DNA of 64,000 nt. It comes from Sepioteuthis lessoniana (Eukaryota; Mollusca; Cephalopoda; Myopsida; Loliginidae). The DNA lies in NCBI GenBank assembly GCA_963585895.1, contig OY757904.1, positions 69,890,365-69,954,364 on the forward strand. The letters run 5' to 3'. The position numbers were made by a program, and so were the translations under genes. Every line of letters starts with the position of its first letter. Position 1 is the stretch's first letter. This document shows, piece by piece, positions 1 to 10,045 of the stretch. The notes below the pieces were generated by a model. It was not told the origin of the DNA, did no database searches, and was given only the letters and a program-made list of their open reading frames with translations.

Positions 1-675
1 ATTTAACTCTTGAGTTGATTTGGCCAAAAATTTTCAATACCTAACTCTCGTGGGCTTTAAAAATAGATTTTATTTGAATCTTTTTTTTATTATAGTAAAT
101 TTAACATTATTGAGGGAAATGTTGTTCTCCGCGGATAAGTTTATAACAATTCAAAGATTTAATCCAGCATCTCTTATTAGGTATTCTAAAATTGAAAGGT
201 GATTCTGATTTCCTGATATATTGTTTATATCAGCGGGTCCATTTTAACAAGTTGATGATATTTTCGGTATTTCAATTGAGTTGTAAATTTTAAAGGACGT
301 ATTGTTTAAGAACAAGTAAATGAATGTATTGTCGCTATATTTACAGCAATATTTTCTTATCTTTCCCAGCATGGCTGACAAAATGTTGTTATCTACTACA
401 TAGATTTGTTTCGGAAACTATACTTTATACTCTTCTCATAGTTAATCATATATTTAAGAGATTTTAGGCAGACTAAATAAATGTAAACTCAGTTCTAGTG
501 AAACAGACTGTCTCAATATACATGGGACCCATATGACTGCTAATAAGTCAACAAATAATAATAGTGTGTTCTTTTTGTTTCAAATTTTAAAATAGTATAG
601 GATAAAAACTATTAATCCGCGATCACAATGTCTAGGACAAGACAGGAAAACTATTTTACGTCACTTCTTATTAGG
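1..675. other. Unassigned AT-rich DNA
   Basis: I recognise no gene or repeat here. The short open frame near the start (20-202) has no recognisable family signature and is within chance length for this composition. Confidence 0.5.
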
Positions 676-785
676 AAACATCATCATCATCATGTCGCGC
701 CGCCAGCGCGGATATCCTTGACCCTCTCTCGCCATTTCTCCCTATCATTCATCGCCTCCGGCAGGTCTTCACAAAGACTCAAATT
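676..785 (-). mobile_element. LINE-X 3' end fragment (about 0.1 kb)
   Basis: The stretch opens with a short (CAT)n run and then matches, on the minus strand, the last codons of the LINE-X reverse transcriptase seen better at 58309-58890. Shared landmarks are the GCGCGGATATCC region and CGCC..GGCAGGTCTTC. It is a severely 5'-truncated copy; the (CAT)n run would be the (ATG)n tail of the element. Assignment rests on comparison with three other minus-strand copies in the window. Confidence 0.8.
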
Positions 786-897
786 AACCCATGAAGGTTG
801 ACTAGCCTAGCTTTCTAACAATTACATCAACTGAGGTGACCTCTCTTTGTATACAATTGGTATAAGTCTTCTTTAACCGTGGTATGGAAGGATAACT

Positions 898-1787
898 TAC
901 AAGGATCATTGAATAATTTTCCAGACTTTTTTCGTATGGGCACTTTTATTGATAGTACACACATGAAACTCTAGTCCCCTTCGAAGTAATCTCCCCCGGC
1001 TGCAATGCACTTGTACTACTCCAACATCGTCTGAAAGTCCCCGTGGAAGTCCTCTTGTGTGAACGTGTCAATGACCTTCGTCACATCATCTTTCATCTCC
1101 TCAATTGTTTTATAACGACAGCCTCTGAGCTTAGGGAATAACCAAATGTCACAGGGAGCAAGGTCAGGACTATAGGGAGGGTGGGGTACTGTATTGATGC
1201 CCATTTTGGTCAAATAGTCTGTGACAAGGATGGAGTTGTGGACTGGGGTATTGTCCTGGGGGAAATACCACTGACCCCTTTTGAAGAGTGCTGGCCTCTT
1301 CCGACGGAATTACTTCCTGAACTCCTTTAAAACCTCACCTTTGAAACCCTAAAACTAACCCTAACCCTTTGGTCAATCAACTCTGGTGTATTGACTTCCT
1401 TACTCCTCCCACATCTCTCATCCTATCTCACAGACTCCCTGCCTCCCTTTAATCTCTTATGCCACTCAAAAACCGATGCTCGATTCATGCAAGAGGCTCC
1501 AAAACAGTCTGAAGCATTCTATCCGTTTCTATTGCGTTTTTCCAAGTTTAAAACAGCAATTTATTGCATATCACGTCCACATTGCATTTTTGAACTTCAC
1601 CAGCAGTGACAAGCTTAGTAGGGTGTATTCCAATTCCTGCTGTAGCTGTTCATTGGAACCTGAAATCATAAAAATTGGTCAGTCATCTCATAGAATGTAT
1701 AGCAATACCATACAGAATTTTCAAGAGTCTACAACAATTTTAAATGCCTGTACAAAAAAGTCGGGAAACTTATTGAAACACCACATA
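898..1787 (-). mobile_element. Non-autonomous mariner element, internally deleted, both terminal inverted repeats present
   Basis: The ends at about 900-942 and 1745-1785 are diverged inverted copies of each other around a TTCCAGACTTTT core, each followed by TA as expected for mariner/Tc1 insertion. The minus-strand frame at 1016-1213 encodes the conserved C-terminal mariner block (HPPYSPDLAPCD, with the last catalytic D of the DD34D set). Upstream transposase codons are present at 1400-1480 but the middle of the gene, including the first catalytic D, is missing. The join near 1345-1370 carries a telomere-like AACCCTAACCCT run. Two other copies share this join. It cannot make active transposase and would move only in trans. 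Confidence 0.88.
1016..1213 (-). pseudogene. mariner transposase C-terminal fragment
   Basis: Sixty-five codons remain open. They begin just before VPHPPYSPDLAPCD, the motif around the third catalytic aspartate of mariner (DD34D) transposases, and run through WLFPKLRGCRY to a TQEDFHGDFQ-like C-terminus. A full mariner transposase is about 345 residues, so this is less than a fifth of the protein. The enzyme would cut at terminal inverted repeats and insert at TA. The fragment has no start of its own in the family sense; the ATG used by the frame is an internal methionine. Confidence 0.85.
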
Positions 1788-1862
1788 ATCAAAATAAGCT
1801 GTTCTGGCTTAAAAAATACTAATCTAATGCAGCACTTTCTTTATGTCGGACTGGTTGAGTAA

Positions 1863-1927
<65 letters not shown>
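1863..1927. repeat. Compound (AC)n-(AT)n microsatellite
   Basis: About ten AC units run directly into about twenty AT units. The tract lies about 75 bp beyond the end of the mariner element. Confidence 0.97.
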
Positions 1928-1928
<1 letters not shown>

Positions 1929-2124
1929 GAGAATTGTTCATATAAATCTAAGCCTCCCCGAGAAAAGGTTGGGCAGTCAAAAATGGCCGAGAAATATCAA
2001 TATTGTACTGTTTGTGCTCTATTCTCATCACTGAAAGACCCATCATGCTGACAAATTTGCTCATACACCTGATCTCAGAAGAAAATATGCAGCAATGAAT
2101 CTTATCTCTGAGGGAAGCTTTAAA

Positions 2125-2800
2125 CCTTTTGGTTTCTTTGATTGTTTGGGTTTATGGCATATCAACTTTTGTTGTTATTTAATGCCAAATATATTTTTAA
2201 TCGGATAAACAGTTATATTTTGAACAATTCAATTTTGCATAAGTACACAGTTTAATTGTCAAAAACGTTTCTATTTCAAGCTACTCAGGTTAGTAAAACT
2301 GTTCTAATTCTAACCATTCAGTTTAGTATAAATATAGTTTTGTTTACATGCTGTTGAATGTCAAAACAGTTCTATTTCAAAATAATTCAGTTTAGTGTAA
2401 GTACGAATTCAATATCAAAACAGTACAATTAAAAAAAAATCAGCCTAGCATAGAAAAACTGTTCCATTTCAAACAAATCAATTTAGCATTAGTACGTAGT
2501 TTAAATATCTAAACATTTATATTTTAAGCATTTCAGTTTAGCATAAGTCCGCAGCTTAGTTCCGTTTGACTTATAGATAGGACACTATCTGGCGCTATCA
2601 ATCCGGGCCCCGGGGGACTTGGGAGCGATTGCAATGAAGGTGTCTTCGACATTCCCAAAAGCTCCAGTATTACTTGAAACTCAACATCAGATTGTTTAGT
2701 ATCATATCCAGGAGATTCATAGTGGTGTTCTTACCTCTTTGAAGAAATGCTGTCGGTGTAGTCTACAGCCCCAGCCAACTGGGCAATTAGAATTTTTGAA
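2125..2800 (+). mobile_element. Family C modular repeat, nearly full copy
   Basis: The copy opens with the family head (TTTGGGTTTATGGCATATCA, 2143-2162), continues with several degenerate units of the form TTCTATTTCAAACAATTCAG-TTTAGCATAAGTACGCAG, and ends with the conserved tail from about 2575 to 2795 (GACTTGGGAGCGATTGCAAT through CAGCCCCAGCCAACTGGGCA). No reading frame is conserved between copies. I cannot place the family in a known class; it could be a SINE-like or MITE-like element that captured a minisatellite. Confidence 0.8.
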
Positions 2801-2812
2801 TCACCCTCTTTA

Positions 2813-2837
2813 AGATAGATAGATAGATAGATAGATG
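2813..2837. repeat. (GATA)n microsatellite
   Basis: Five to six GATA units follow directly after a family C tail. Confidence 0.95.
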
Positions 2838-3518
2838 CAAAGATGGAGGAAAACGTAAGAAAACTGGATAATCATTTTCTCCTATTTAATACCCAAATAC
2901 AGACGAATATATTGACTGTTCAGTCTTCTGTTTTATTTGTTCACTTTTACATTAGTATACTAGTCGACTAAGCCTTTTTTAAATTTAATTTTTATTTGCC
3001 TATTTATCTATTTTTCTGGATATCAGTGAAATGTTTAGTCACGGACAAAGCCAAACTCAAAGGTGAAAATTCGTCTATTTTAGTCGGGTAAGGTTTACAA
3101 CCATATACCCGGAATGTGTGAACCCTTAGGAGGCATTATGGGGACAAAAATGAAATAAGTGTTGTAAGTGTTTTGTACCGTTGTAACACATGACTAAAGT
3201 GGAATATCTTATGTGATCACAGTAAAACGATATATATAACTTAGCCACAGAACTACATATGCATCCTTATCTCACGATGAATGCTTGTGGCATAATCACG
3301 GACACACTAAAATGTATTGCTTTGACTGTGGTAATTGTCTATTTTTCTAATTTATAGACCGATTGAGAAAAAATACAAATGCCATCAACAGCGTGTTTGA
3401 ATCTTTGTCTACTGTAAACATCTAATGCCTTAATACTGTACATTGAAACTTCGATTTTCTAGGCGTGTCCTAAATTTGTAGAAAACACTGATCAACCCAA
3501 CGCAACGCAACGGAAGTC
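2838..3518. other. Unassigned AT-rich DNA
   Basis: I see no gene, tRNA-like sequence or repeat family in this stretch. Confidence 0.5.

Positions 3519-3604
<86 letters not shown>
3519..3604. repeat. Compound (CA)n-(TA)n microsatellite
   Basis: About twenty CA units are followed by about twenty TA units with one TG interruption near the end. Confidence 0.97.
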
Positions 3605-4129
3605 ACCTTTGTTTTAAGAAATGATTGATGTACGGCCCTTCACACCGATGATAGTTTAAAGAGCCGAAGGGGAAATATTTATCGTTTGAAAAGCGTTTAA
3701 TTTTTCAGTTATATCAGTTAAGTTTTTGTTTGTTATGATACTAAATACACTGTTGTTTGGCTTTGTCTTCATTAATAGTTGTGTATTATATCTTTTTTTA
3801 TGTAATCGATATATCTAAGCGCAAAATCTTCTGAACATATGGTACGATTTAGAAGAAATAATCTTCAGCCCAGTAAGCAGGGTTTAGAATACATCGACAA
3901 TATTCTGGAGAGTCTGAGTGACAAAATGTACCTGAAGGTATTCCAGACTCTTCTAAGTATTTGGGTTGATCCTGTAGTGCTGTCGTCTGGATGTTTGTGA
4001 TTCATTATTATATATAATTGATATCACTGTCACCCTCGATTTTTGCTACTGTTTCAGCTCTCTTGCAAATCCACATATTTGATTAGATTTTTACCTTCTT
4101 TCATTTTTATACAGTTTTCTGTAAGATGT
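3605..4129. other. Unassigned AT-rich DNA
   Basis: Nothing recognisable. The segment ends where the first R4-like LINE 3' end begins after a TTATTATT run. Confidence 0.45.
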
Positions 4130-4873
4130 TATTATTTCACTTATTTAAGAGTTCTTAACACAAGCGTTAGCTCATAGTTTTTCACTGGATTCTGATTGAT
4201 TGTGAGTCTTCTCAAGTCTCCACCACCCTTCTTAGTATTCCGACCGATATCATCAATACTGTAGATTGGATGGTTTCCACTTGTCCTCTTATTTCGAAGT
4301 CCTCTAGTCCGTGTACTAATCCTTTGGGACTGTACTGATCTCGCTTATTAAAATTGAGATCACACTCACTTTCATGTTCCATCGCTTTTTCACTTCTCTA
4401 GCAAGGTGTAGGCATTTATCCCTATTTTCGCTTGCCTTCGGTCTTACCCTGTATTCAGCCGGAACAGCAAAGTCCACTATTCGGGCGATTTCCTTTCTTT
4501 GTTGAGTATCACAAGGTCTGGTCGTCTGGCTGTGATTAGATGAACTGTTTTATCTCAAAATCTCAGAGAATTTTGATCTTCTCATTTTCTTAAAGTGATT
4601 CATGGTTGTGCATATACCATTTGTTCATGTGGTCAAATTTAAAATTCTTCACAATTCCAACTGCAACACAATGCCAAGCCAGTCGTTTCCCATCTTATAC
4701 TCTCTTGGGGCTAATTTACAACTTTAGCTTATCATGTGATTGACGTGTGGTCTTTTCACCATATAATCTACATCTGTTATTTTGTTTTCCCTTGTCTATT
4801 TCTTCTTTGATGACGTTAGTTCTTATGCTGTTGTTTTGTGCTGCTATCAGAAGAGATTCCGTTTCCCTTCCCA
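4130..4873 (-). mobile_element. R4/Dong-like LINE 3' fragment, copy a
   Basis: The minus strand matches the C-terminal coding region and 3' UTR of the LINE seen better in copy b (4949-5715). Shared blocks include TCTCAAGTCTCC, TCGGCCAGAATACT-like and TGCATATACCATTTGTTC on the plus strand. Several stops and frameshifts break it, and the zinc-finger region near 4720-4790 is degraded. The low-coordinate 3' end lies beside TTATTATT and the truncated 5' end runs straight into (ATT)25, behind which copy b starts. Confidence 0.8.

Positions 4874-4948
<75 letters not shown>
4874..4948. repeat. (ATT)25 microsatellite between two LINE copies
   Basis: An uninterrupted trinucleotide tract that sits exactly between the 5' truncation of LINE copy a and the 3' end of copy b. 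On the minus strand it is (AAT/TAA)n, which is the 3' tail or the insertion target of copy b. Confidence 0.97.
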
Positions 4949-4949
<1 letters not shown>

Positions 4950-5715
4950 TTTATTCCTTGAAGGTTTTTTTTTTCCAATCAGTTTTAGCTGATGGTCTTT
5001 CACTGGAATTTGAGTGACAGCAAGTCTCCTCAAGTTTCCTGAAATTTTCTCAGTATTACGGCCATTCTCAAAAATTTTGTAGTTTGGATGGTCTCAACTC
5101 TTCCTCCTACCTCCAAGACCCTCAGCTCCTTTAATAATGGTTTTGTGACTGTACCAAAAGCACCAATAACGATTGGTATAATTTTCACCTTGATTTTTCC
5201 TAATTTTTTTCAATTCCCTAGCAAGGTTGAGGTACGTATTCTTCTGTTCACTTTCCTTCAGATTTATTCTGTGGTCCACACGGACAGCAAAGTTCACAAT
5301 TATGCATGTTCTCATTTTTTTGTAGATTTTTATAAGGTCTGATTGTCTGGCTGAGATTGGGTGATCCGATCGTATGCCCAAGTCCCATACGTGTTTGTGT
5401 GTCATTCTCCAGGACAGCGGCTTGGCTGTGCATATACCATTTGTTCGCGTGGTGAAAATTCAATTTCTTGCACATCTCCCAGTGGATCACCTTGCCTACC
5501 CAATCATGTCAAGTCTTATACTTCTTCTGTGTCAATTTGCTGCATTCGCTTATTATGTGATTGATGGTTTCGTCTCTGTCACCGCATAACCAACACTTGC
5601 TATTTTGTGTTGGGTCTTATATATTCTCGATTTAATATGATTAGTTCTTAGGGCGTTGTTTTGTGCTGCTATTTGAAGAAATTATGTTTCTCGCTTAAGG
5701 TTTCCTTTTCTCGAA
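4949..5715 (-). mobile_element. R4/Dong-like LINE 3' fragment, copy b (best preserved zinc finger)
   Basis: Reading the minus strand from high to low coordinates, a CCHC zinc finger is visible at 5542-5595 (C-x2-C-x8-H-x4-C, CWLCGDRDETINHIISEC). It is followed by WEMCKKLNF..NKWYMH and then by an endonuclease-like block (SDLIKIYKKMRTCIIVNFAV, then LKESEQK and LNLARELKK). A CCHC finger upstream of a PD-(D/E)XK-type endonuclease is the C-terminal layout of R2/R4-group LINEs. Here the expected D of VDF is N, and frameshifts separate the blocks, so it is dead. The RT domain is absent. Assignment to R4/Dong rather than a related clade rests on this layout and the TAA tail. Confidence 0.82.
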
Positions 5716-5845
5716 CTAAGTACCTGAAATAGCTTCAGGTGTTATTGTATCACGCTTATGGTTTTATATTTACTGCCCTGTTTTGAGATTTAATTTAATT
5801 AAGCCTGGTCATTTTTAAATAAAGATTAGGCTCCTGATGTAAATT

Positions 5846-6042
5846 TAAACAAATCTATTATGTGATTTCGAAATAGTTTAGCTGAAAAAAATTGCAAATT
5901 AAATGTCTTTATTTAATGTACAACGGTTGGCCAAAAGATTTTACGAGTAACGAAAAATCAATGTTTTTTTTTAAATTAGAAAGAAAATTTTACTGACCCA
6001 ATTTTCTTTCAAAAACACAGGGCAAAGATTCGTTTATCTTCC
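5846..6042. repeat. Diverged direct repeat, copy 1
   Basis: This stretch recurs in the same orientation at 6261-6465, about 415 bp downstream. Both copies begin TAAACAAATCTATT, share GAAATAGTTTAGCTGAAAAA and AAAAGATTTTAC, and end near AAAGATTCGTTT. No coding potential is seen. Confidence 0.85.
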
Positions 6043-6260
6043 CTTGCTGTTCGATTCCTGGCTTCTACCTTTTTTTTTTATTATATATTACAATAAATAG
6101 AGCTCATATGACATTCTAGAATGTTCGATTCTAAAATAATTCCCATCTTTTTTTAATTTATTTAATTATTTTTAATTACCATCCTACCTACATTCTTATA
6201 CCCACTCTACACCATGATCGAAGTAACACGTATTCCATATAGAATTTAGCACGATAAAGT

Positions 6261-6465
6261 TAAACAAATCTATTCTGTGGTTTTGAAATAGTTTAGCTGA
6301 AAAATAATTTGCGAATGAAAATGTCTTCATTTAAACAGAACAGTTCATCAAAAGATTTTACAAGTGACGAAAAAAATCAATGCTTTTTAATTAAAGACAA
6401 ATGTTACTGACCTGACGTTCTTTGAAAAGCACTCAGGAAAGATTCGTTTTACATAATCGAAATTA
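6261..6465. repeat. Diverged direct repeat, copy 2
   Basis: Same-orientation partner of 5846-6042. It ends just before the SINE-B insertion at 6491, so the duplication was interrupted or bounded there. Confidence 0.85.
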
Positions 6466-6477
6466 ATATATCTTAGT

Positions 6478-6794
6478 ATAATCACAAGTGGAGGTGCCCG
6501 TGGTGTAATTTTTATCGTCGTAGGAAATGAACACGGCGACTCGAGTTCAAATCCTGGACGAAACTGATTGTATTTCACATAGCACTAATATCCTTGGGAA
6601 AGGTATGAATCCAATTATTCTCTCTCCAGCTATGGGTAAATAGTAGGACAGACTAGGTTCTTCAGCCTTGGTGAGGCAACTAGTCTAGGAGAAGGAAAAC
6701 TCAGAATTCAAACCTGTTAAACTCAGCTTAAAAATTGACTTTGTGTCATATCCTGCCCGAGTGGAGGGGTTGGTAAATAGGATAATCACAAGTG
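6478..6794 (+). mobile_element. SINE-B (tRNA-derived), with 13-bp target-site duplication
   Basis: The body (6491-6781) starts with a tRNA-like head: box-A-like GTGGTGTAATTTTTA and box-B-like GAGTTCAAATCC, 5' to an unrelated body ending TCATATCCTGCCCGAG and GGAGGGGTTGG. ATAATCACAAGTG occurs immediately before (6478-6490) and immediately after (6782-6794), an exact 13-bp duplication that marks retroposition. The head looks closest to tRNA-Val-type sequences, but I cannot fix the parent tRNA by eye. The internal polymerase III promoter has a damaged box A. Confidence 0.92.
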
Positions 6795-6815
6795 ATTCTT
6801 GATTTTTGTTGTCAA

Positions 6816-6816
<1 letters not shown>

Positions 6817-6872
<56 letters not shown>
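6817..6872. repeat. (AT)n microsatellite
   Basis: Uninterrupted AT tract just downstream of SINE-B. Confidence 0.97.
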
Positions 6873-6876
<4 letters not shown>

Positions 6877-7815
6877 AAACTTTTGACTTAGTGAGGCTAA
6901 ATAAAATTGCTATGTGCTTGTTCCAACCTACGTAAATCTTCGGTCGATCTCCATCACAATTAAAAAAAAAACTATATGTTATACCGGAGAATGCAAAGAA
7001 TAACTATAGAGTAGTTATGGAATAATTACCGGCCGAAATGTGTTAATGAAATTGATATGTTTTCTATGTCTATTATATACGATGGAAATAATTAAATACA
7101 TTTTCTGAAATTAAGATATTACAGTTTTCTATACATGTTCTAGTATTCCCAAAAATCATTACCAGAAAATTGTTTTACTTCGGTTAAACTTTTTCTCGGT
7201 GAGACGAGATATGTTTACAATTGCAAATATTATGCTGAGTAGGTCTTTATAAATTATTTCTAATAAATTAAATAACGATTTTAAATAATACAATTTACTG
7301 GAGTCTCTTTTGCTGTACGAAACAAACACCGCCTTTGGCACACTTCTAAAGTTCCAATTATTACATGGATGAGGGTGCAATGGATATCCAGTGTGGATAA
7401 ACATGAGACTTGTTATTCCGTTCTCCTTCTCGAACCAACAATTGATTTGTCCTCGTCTGTTTTGAGACTAATCGCCAGAAATGTTGTGAGCGACGCAAGC
7501 ACGACTGAGTGCAGAGACGATTGTTCTGAAAATAATACCATACTCACCAGAGATTTATTTTTCTGAATCGCAGCCACAAGTCCAATTAAGCATACGCTTT
7601 AAAGGAAACTAAGCTACAGTTCCAGTGATTACACACTTGAATATAAGTATAGACTGAAGTCTAGCCAATATTTTCCACTTGTATTCTTACTCATTATGCT
7701 CTTTGGTAGTTATATTAAACAGCATGTATTAAATAAAAAAACAGTCAAAATTAATTATAGAATATATATAATGATGAAAAATAAATTCTACTCAGAACAC
7801 ATCCTTGTTGTGTTT
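6873..7815. other. Mostly unassigned; contains one exon-like micro-segment
   Basis: No repeat family is recognised. On the minus strand, 7596-7548 is bounded by AAAG and CTG|GTGAGTAT and reads VCLIGLVAAIQKNKSL; this is treated as a low-confidence finding. The forward frame at 7369-7566 has no family signature. Confidence 0.35.
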
Positions 7816-8333
7816 GATTTACTTGATTAGTTTTACGGCATGTCAACACTTCTTGGCGTATTTTATACCAAAATCAGTCTTTATTTTGGAAATAAGAGGT
7901 TCCAAATAGCAACTTATTTTTAGTAATGATGATTTATTTACATACAGTTGTAAGGGTATTTGTATTCTTATCTGATAAAATTAATTATCAAAGAGATTTA
8001 TTCAACGCATAAAACAAACGAGTACTGCCACAACTGATCAGTGAGCTCTTTTGGCAGGGTTTAGAATATACTCAATTTTCTACCAGCGAGATATGGGATC
8101 TCTTAATAAAAGGAGTGTTCTAGGAGTAACACTAAACTGCATTTGATAATTGGACTCCTGTTCTAAAGCTCTGGGAGTATGGGGTATCTCATCATTATCA
8201 TTACGACTAGTTTTTCTCGGCACTGAAGTGATAGCACTTGTCAAGGGTCCCATTTATTGTGTATATTAATTTGTTTATAATATCTGATAGAAATGCTTGA
8301 TGCCATATAACTGAAAATTATATAAGGCTGTTT
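7816..8333. other. Unassigned, with a family C head fragment
   Basis: At about 7830-7900 the phrase TTTTACGGCATGTCAACACTT followed by a TTTTATACCAAA-like stretch resembles the family C head. The rest is unrecognised. Confidence 0.4.
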
Positions 8334-9440
8334 GGGGGGGGGGGGTTATGGCATATCAAACTTTGTAAGTTATTTCACGCCAAATCCATTTTTATACAAA
8401 CAATCGGTTCTATTTCGTACAATTCTGTTTAGCATGAGTACACATTAATTTTCAAAAATATTTCTAGTTCAAGCTATTCAGTTTAGCCAATCAATTCTAA
8501 TTCAAACATTTCATTTTAGTATAAGTATATATTTTATCCACACACAGTTAAATATCAAAACAGTTCTACTTCATATAACTCAGTTATAGAATTCCAATGT
8601 TAAAATGAGTTCTAATTCAAGCGGTTCAGTTTAGCATAAATGTACAGAATAAATATCGAAAAATATGTCTATTCAGTTTTGTTAAACAGTTCTAATTCAG
8701 ACGATTCAGTTTAGTATAAGTATAGATTTTGTTTACACACACTTAAATGGCAAAACAGTTCTATATTAAAGAATTCAGTTTAGCGTAGGTACAGTTCCAT
8801 TTCACATATTTCAGTTTAGCCTAAGAACGCAATTTAAATATAAGTACACAGTTTAATTGTCAAAATATTTCTTTTTCAAGCTATTCAGATTAGTCATACA
8901 GTTCTAATTCAAACAATTCAGTTTAGCATAAGTATGCAGTTTCATTCTATTTAACCCATGGATAGAACCATATCAGGTACTAACCTTATGGACCAGAGTG
9001 TACTTGGGAGAAATGGCAATAAAGGGGTGCTCCGCATTCACAAAGCCCCACCATATATGGCATTAGATTGTTTAGTGTCATGTCCAGAACACTCGTTGGT
9101 GAGGGCGTCTTACCCCACAGCAGAGGTGCAACTGATGCATTCCTACAGCCCCAGCCGACTGGGCAATACGCAGAGTTAATATCAAAACTGTTTTATTTCA
9201 GATAATTTAGTTTAGCATAAGTACACATTATAAAGGCCAAAACAGTTCTTTTTCGAGCAATTCAGTTCAGCATATGTACGCAGTTTAAACGTTAAAACAC
9301 TTCTATTTCAAACAATCAAATTTAGCATTCCCCAAACCTCCAGTGTTACTGGAGCCTCACCATCACATTGTTCAGTGTCATATCCCTCTGCAGAGAAGCA
9401 GACGGTGTATTTTACAGCCCCAGCCGACTAGGCAAGAACA
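8334..9440 (+). mobile_element. Family C compound copy (largest in the window)
   Basis: A G12 run (8334-8345) opens into the family head (GGTTATGGCATATCAAACTT). From 8400 to 8945 degenerate modules repeat at irregular 34-80 bp spacing, each carrying AATTCAGTTTAG-like sequence. A tail copy spans about 8950-9175, further modules follow at 9180-9320, and a second, shortened tail lies at 9325-9440. The two tails suggest either one element inserted in another or internal duplication. The 73-codon frame at 8958-9179 is simply the tail read through and is not conserved in other copies. Confidence 0.82.
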
Positions 9441-9740
9441 TTATATTAGGAATTGTTAATTGAAGATGTAATAGTTTACTGAAGAATATTAGTAGTTACT
9501 TGAAACTATATAACTTTGCAAATAACTGACTGATATTGAACAGAAATAAATTCATAGAACCACATTCATATTACTTTTAAATAGAAATACTTGAAACCAA
9601 TCAAGAGTGGGCTGATTATTTGAATTATATTTGACTAATTGATACCTGTATAACTGTAAATTATTTCTAGGTACAAGAGTTACCTGAAACTACAATAGTG
9701 TACTATGGATTATTGACTAATCAACTTCATTTTCTTTTTC
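9441..9740. repeat. Degenerate GTTACTTGAAACTATATAACT repeat
   Basis: Loose repeats of TAGTTACTTGAAACTATATA occur here at about 9490-9515, 9585-9600 and 9680-9700. Similar phrases recur at 37780-37850, 58240-58275, 58925-58965 and 62045-62075. No longer structure could be defined. Confidence 0.5.
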
Positions 9741-9919
9741 CGTTGTTAGAGTTCCATTTATAGATGAAATAGTTTTATAAAAAAGATTGTATTTGGTAGG
9801 ACCGTGTCCAAATGATCCTGAATTAACAAAACAATACAAATATAACATGATTTCCAAACCACAATGCATAAAATGATCTTAGAAGGCTTGACAAGACAAG
9901 CCGTTAAAATCGCACAATC

Positions 9920-10045
9920 AAACAATCCGGATCACAGTGGACTTGGGAGTAATGACAACGAGTGTGTGATTCCACACACCCCTGACCTCCAAATCAGGAG
10001 CCACACAACCTGATGATGTTGTTGAATGTCCCTTTTGGATCACAA
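9920..10045 (+). mobile_element. Family C tail fragment
   Basis: GATCACAGTGGACTTGGGAG and the following 100 bp match the conserved family C tail, with a small internal expansion of CACAC. Confidence 0.65.

Noticed and set aside
1345..1370. Telomere repeat or interstitial telomere
   Set aside because: The AACCCT units are few and recur at the same place inside the mariner family, so they belong to the element.
4874..4948. CRISPR-like or satellite array
   Set aside because: It is a plain trinucleotide repeat with no spacers.
8958..9179. 73-codon frame inside the family C tail
   Set aside because: Other copies of the same tail have stops or shifts in this frame, so it is not conserved coding.
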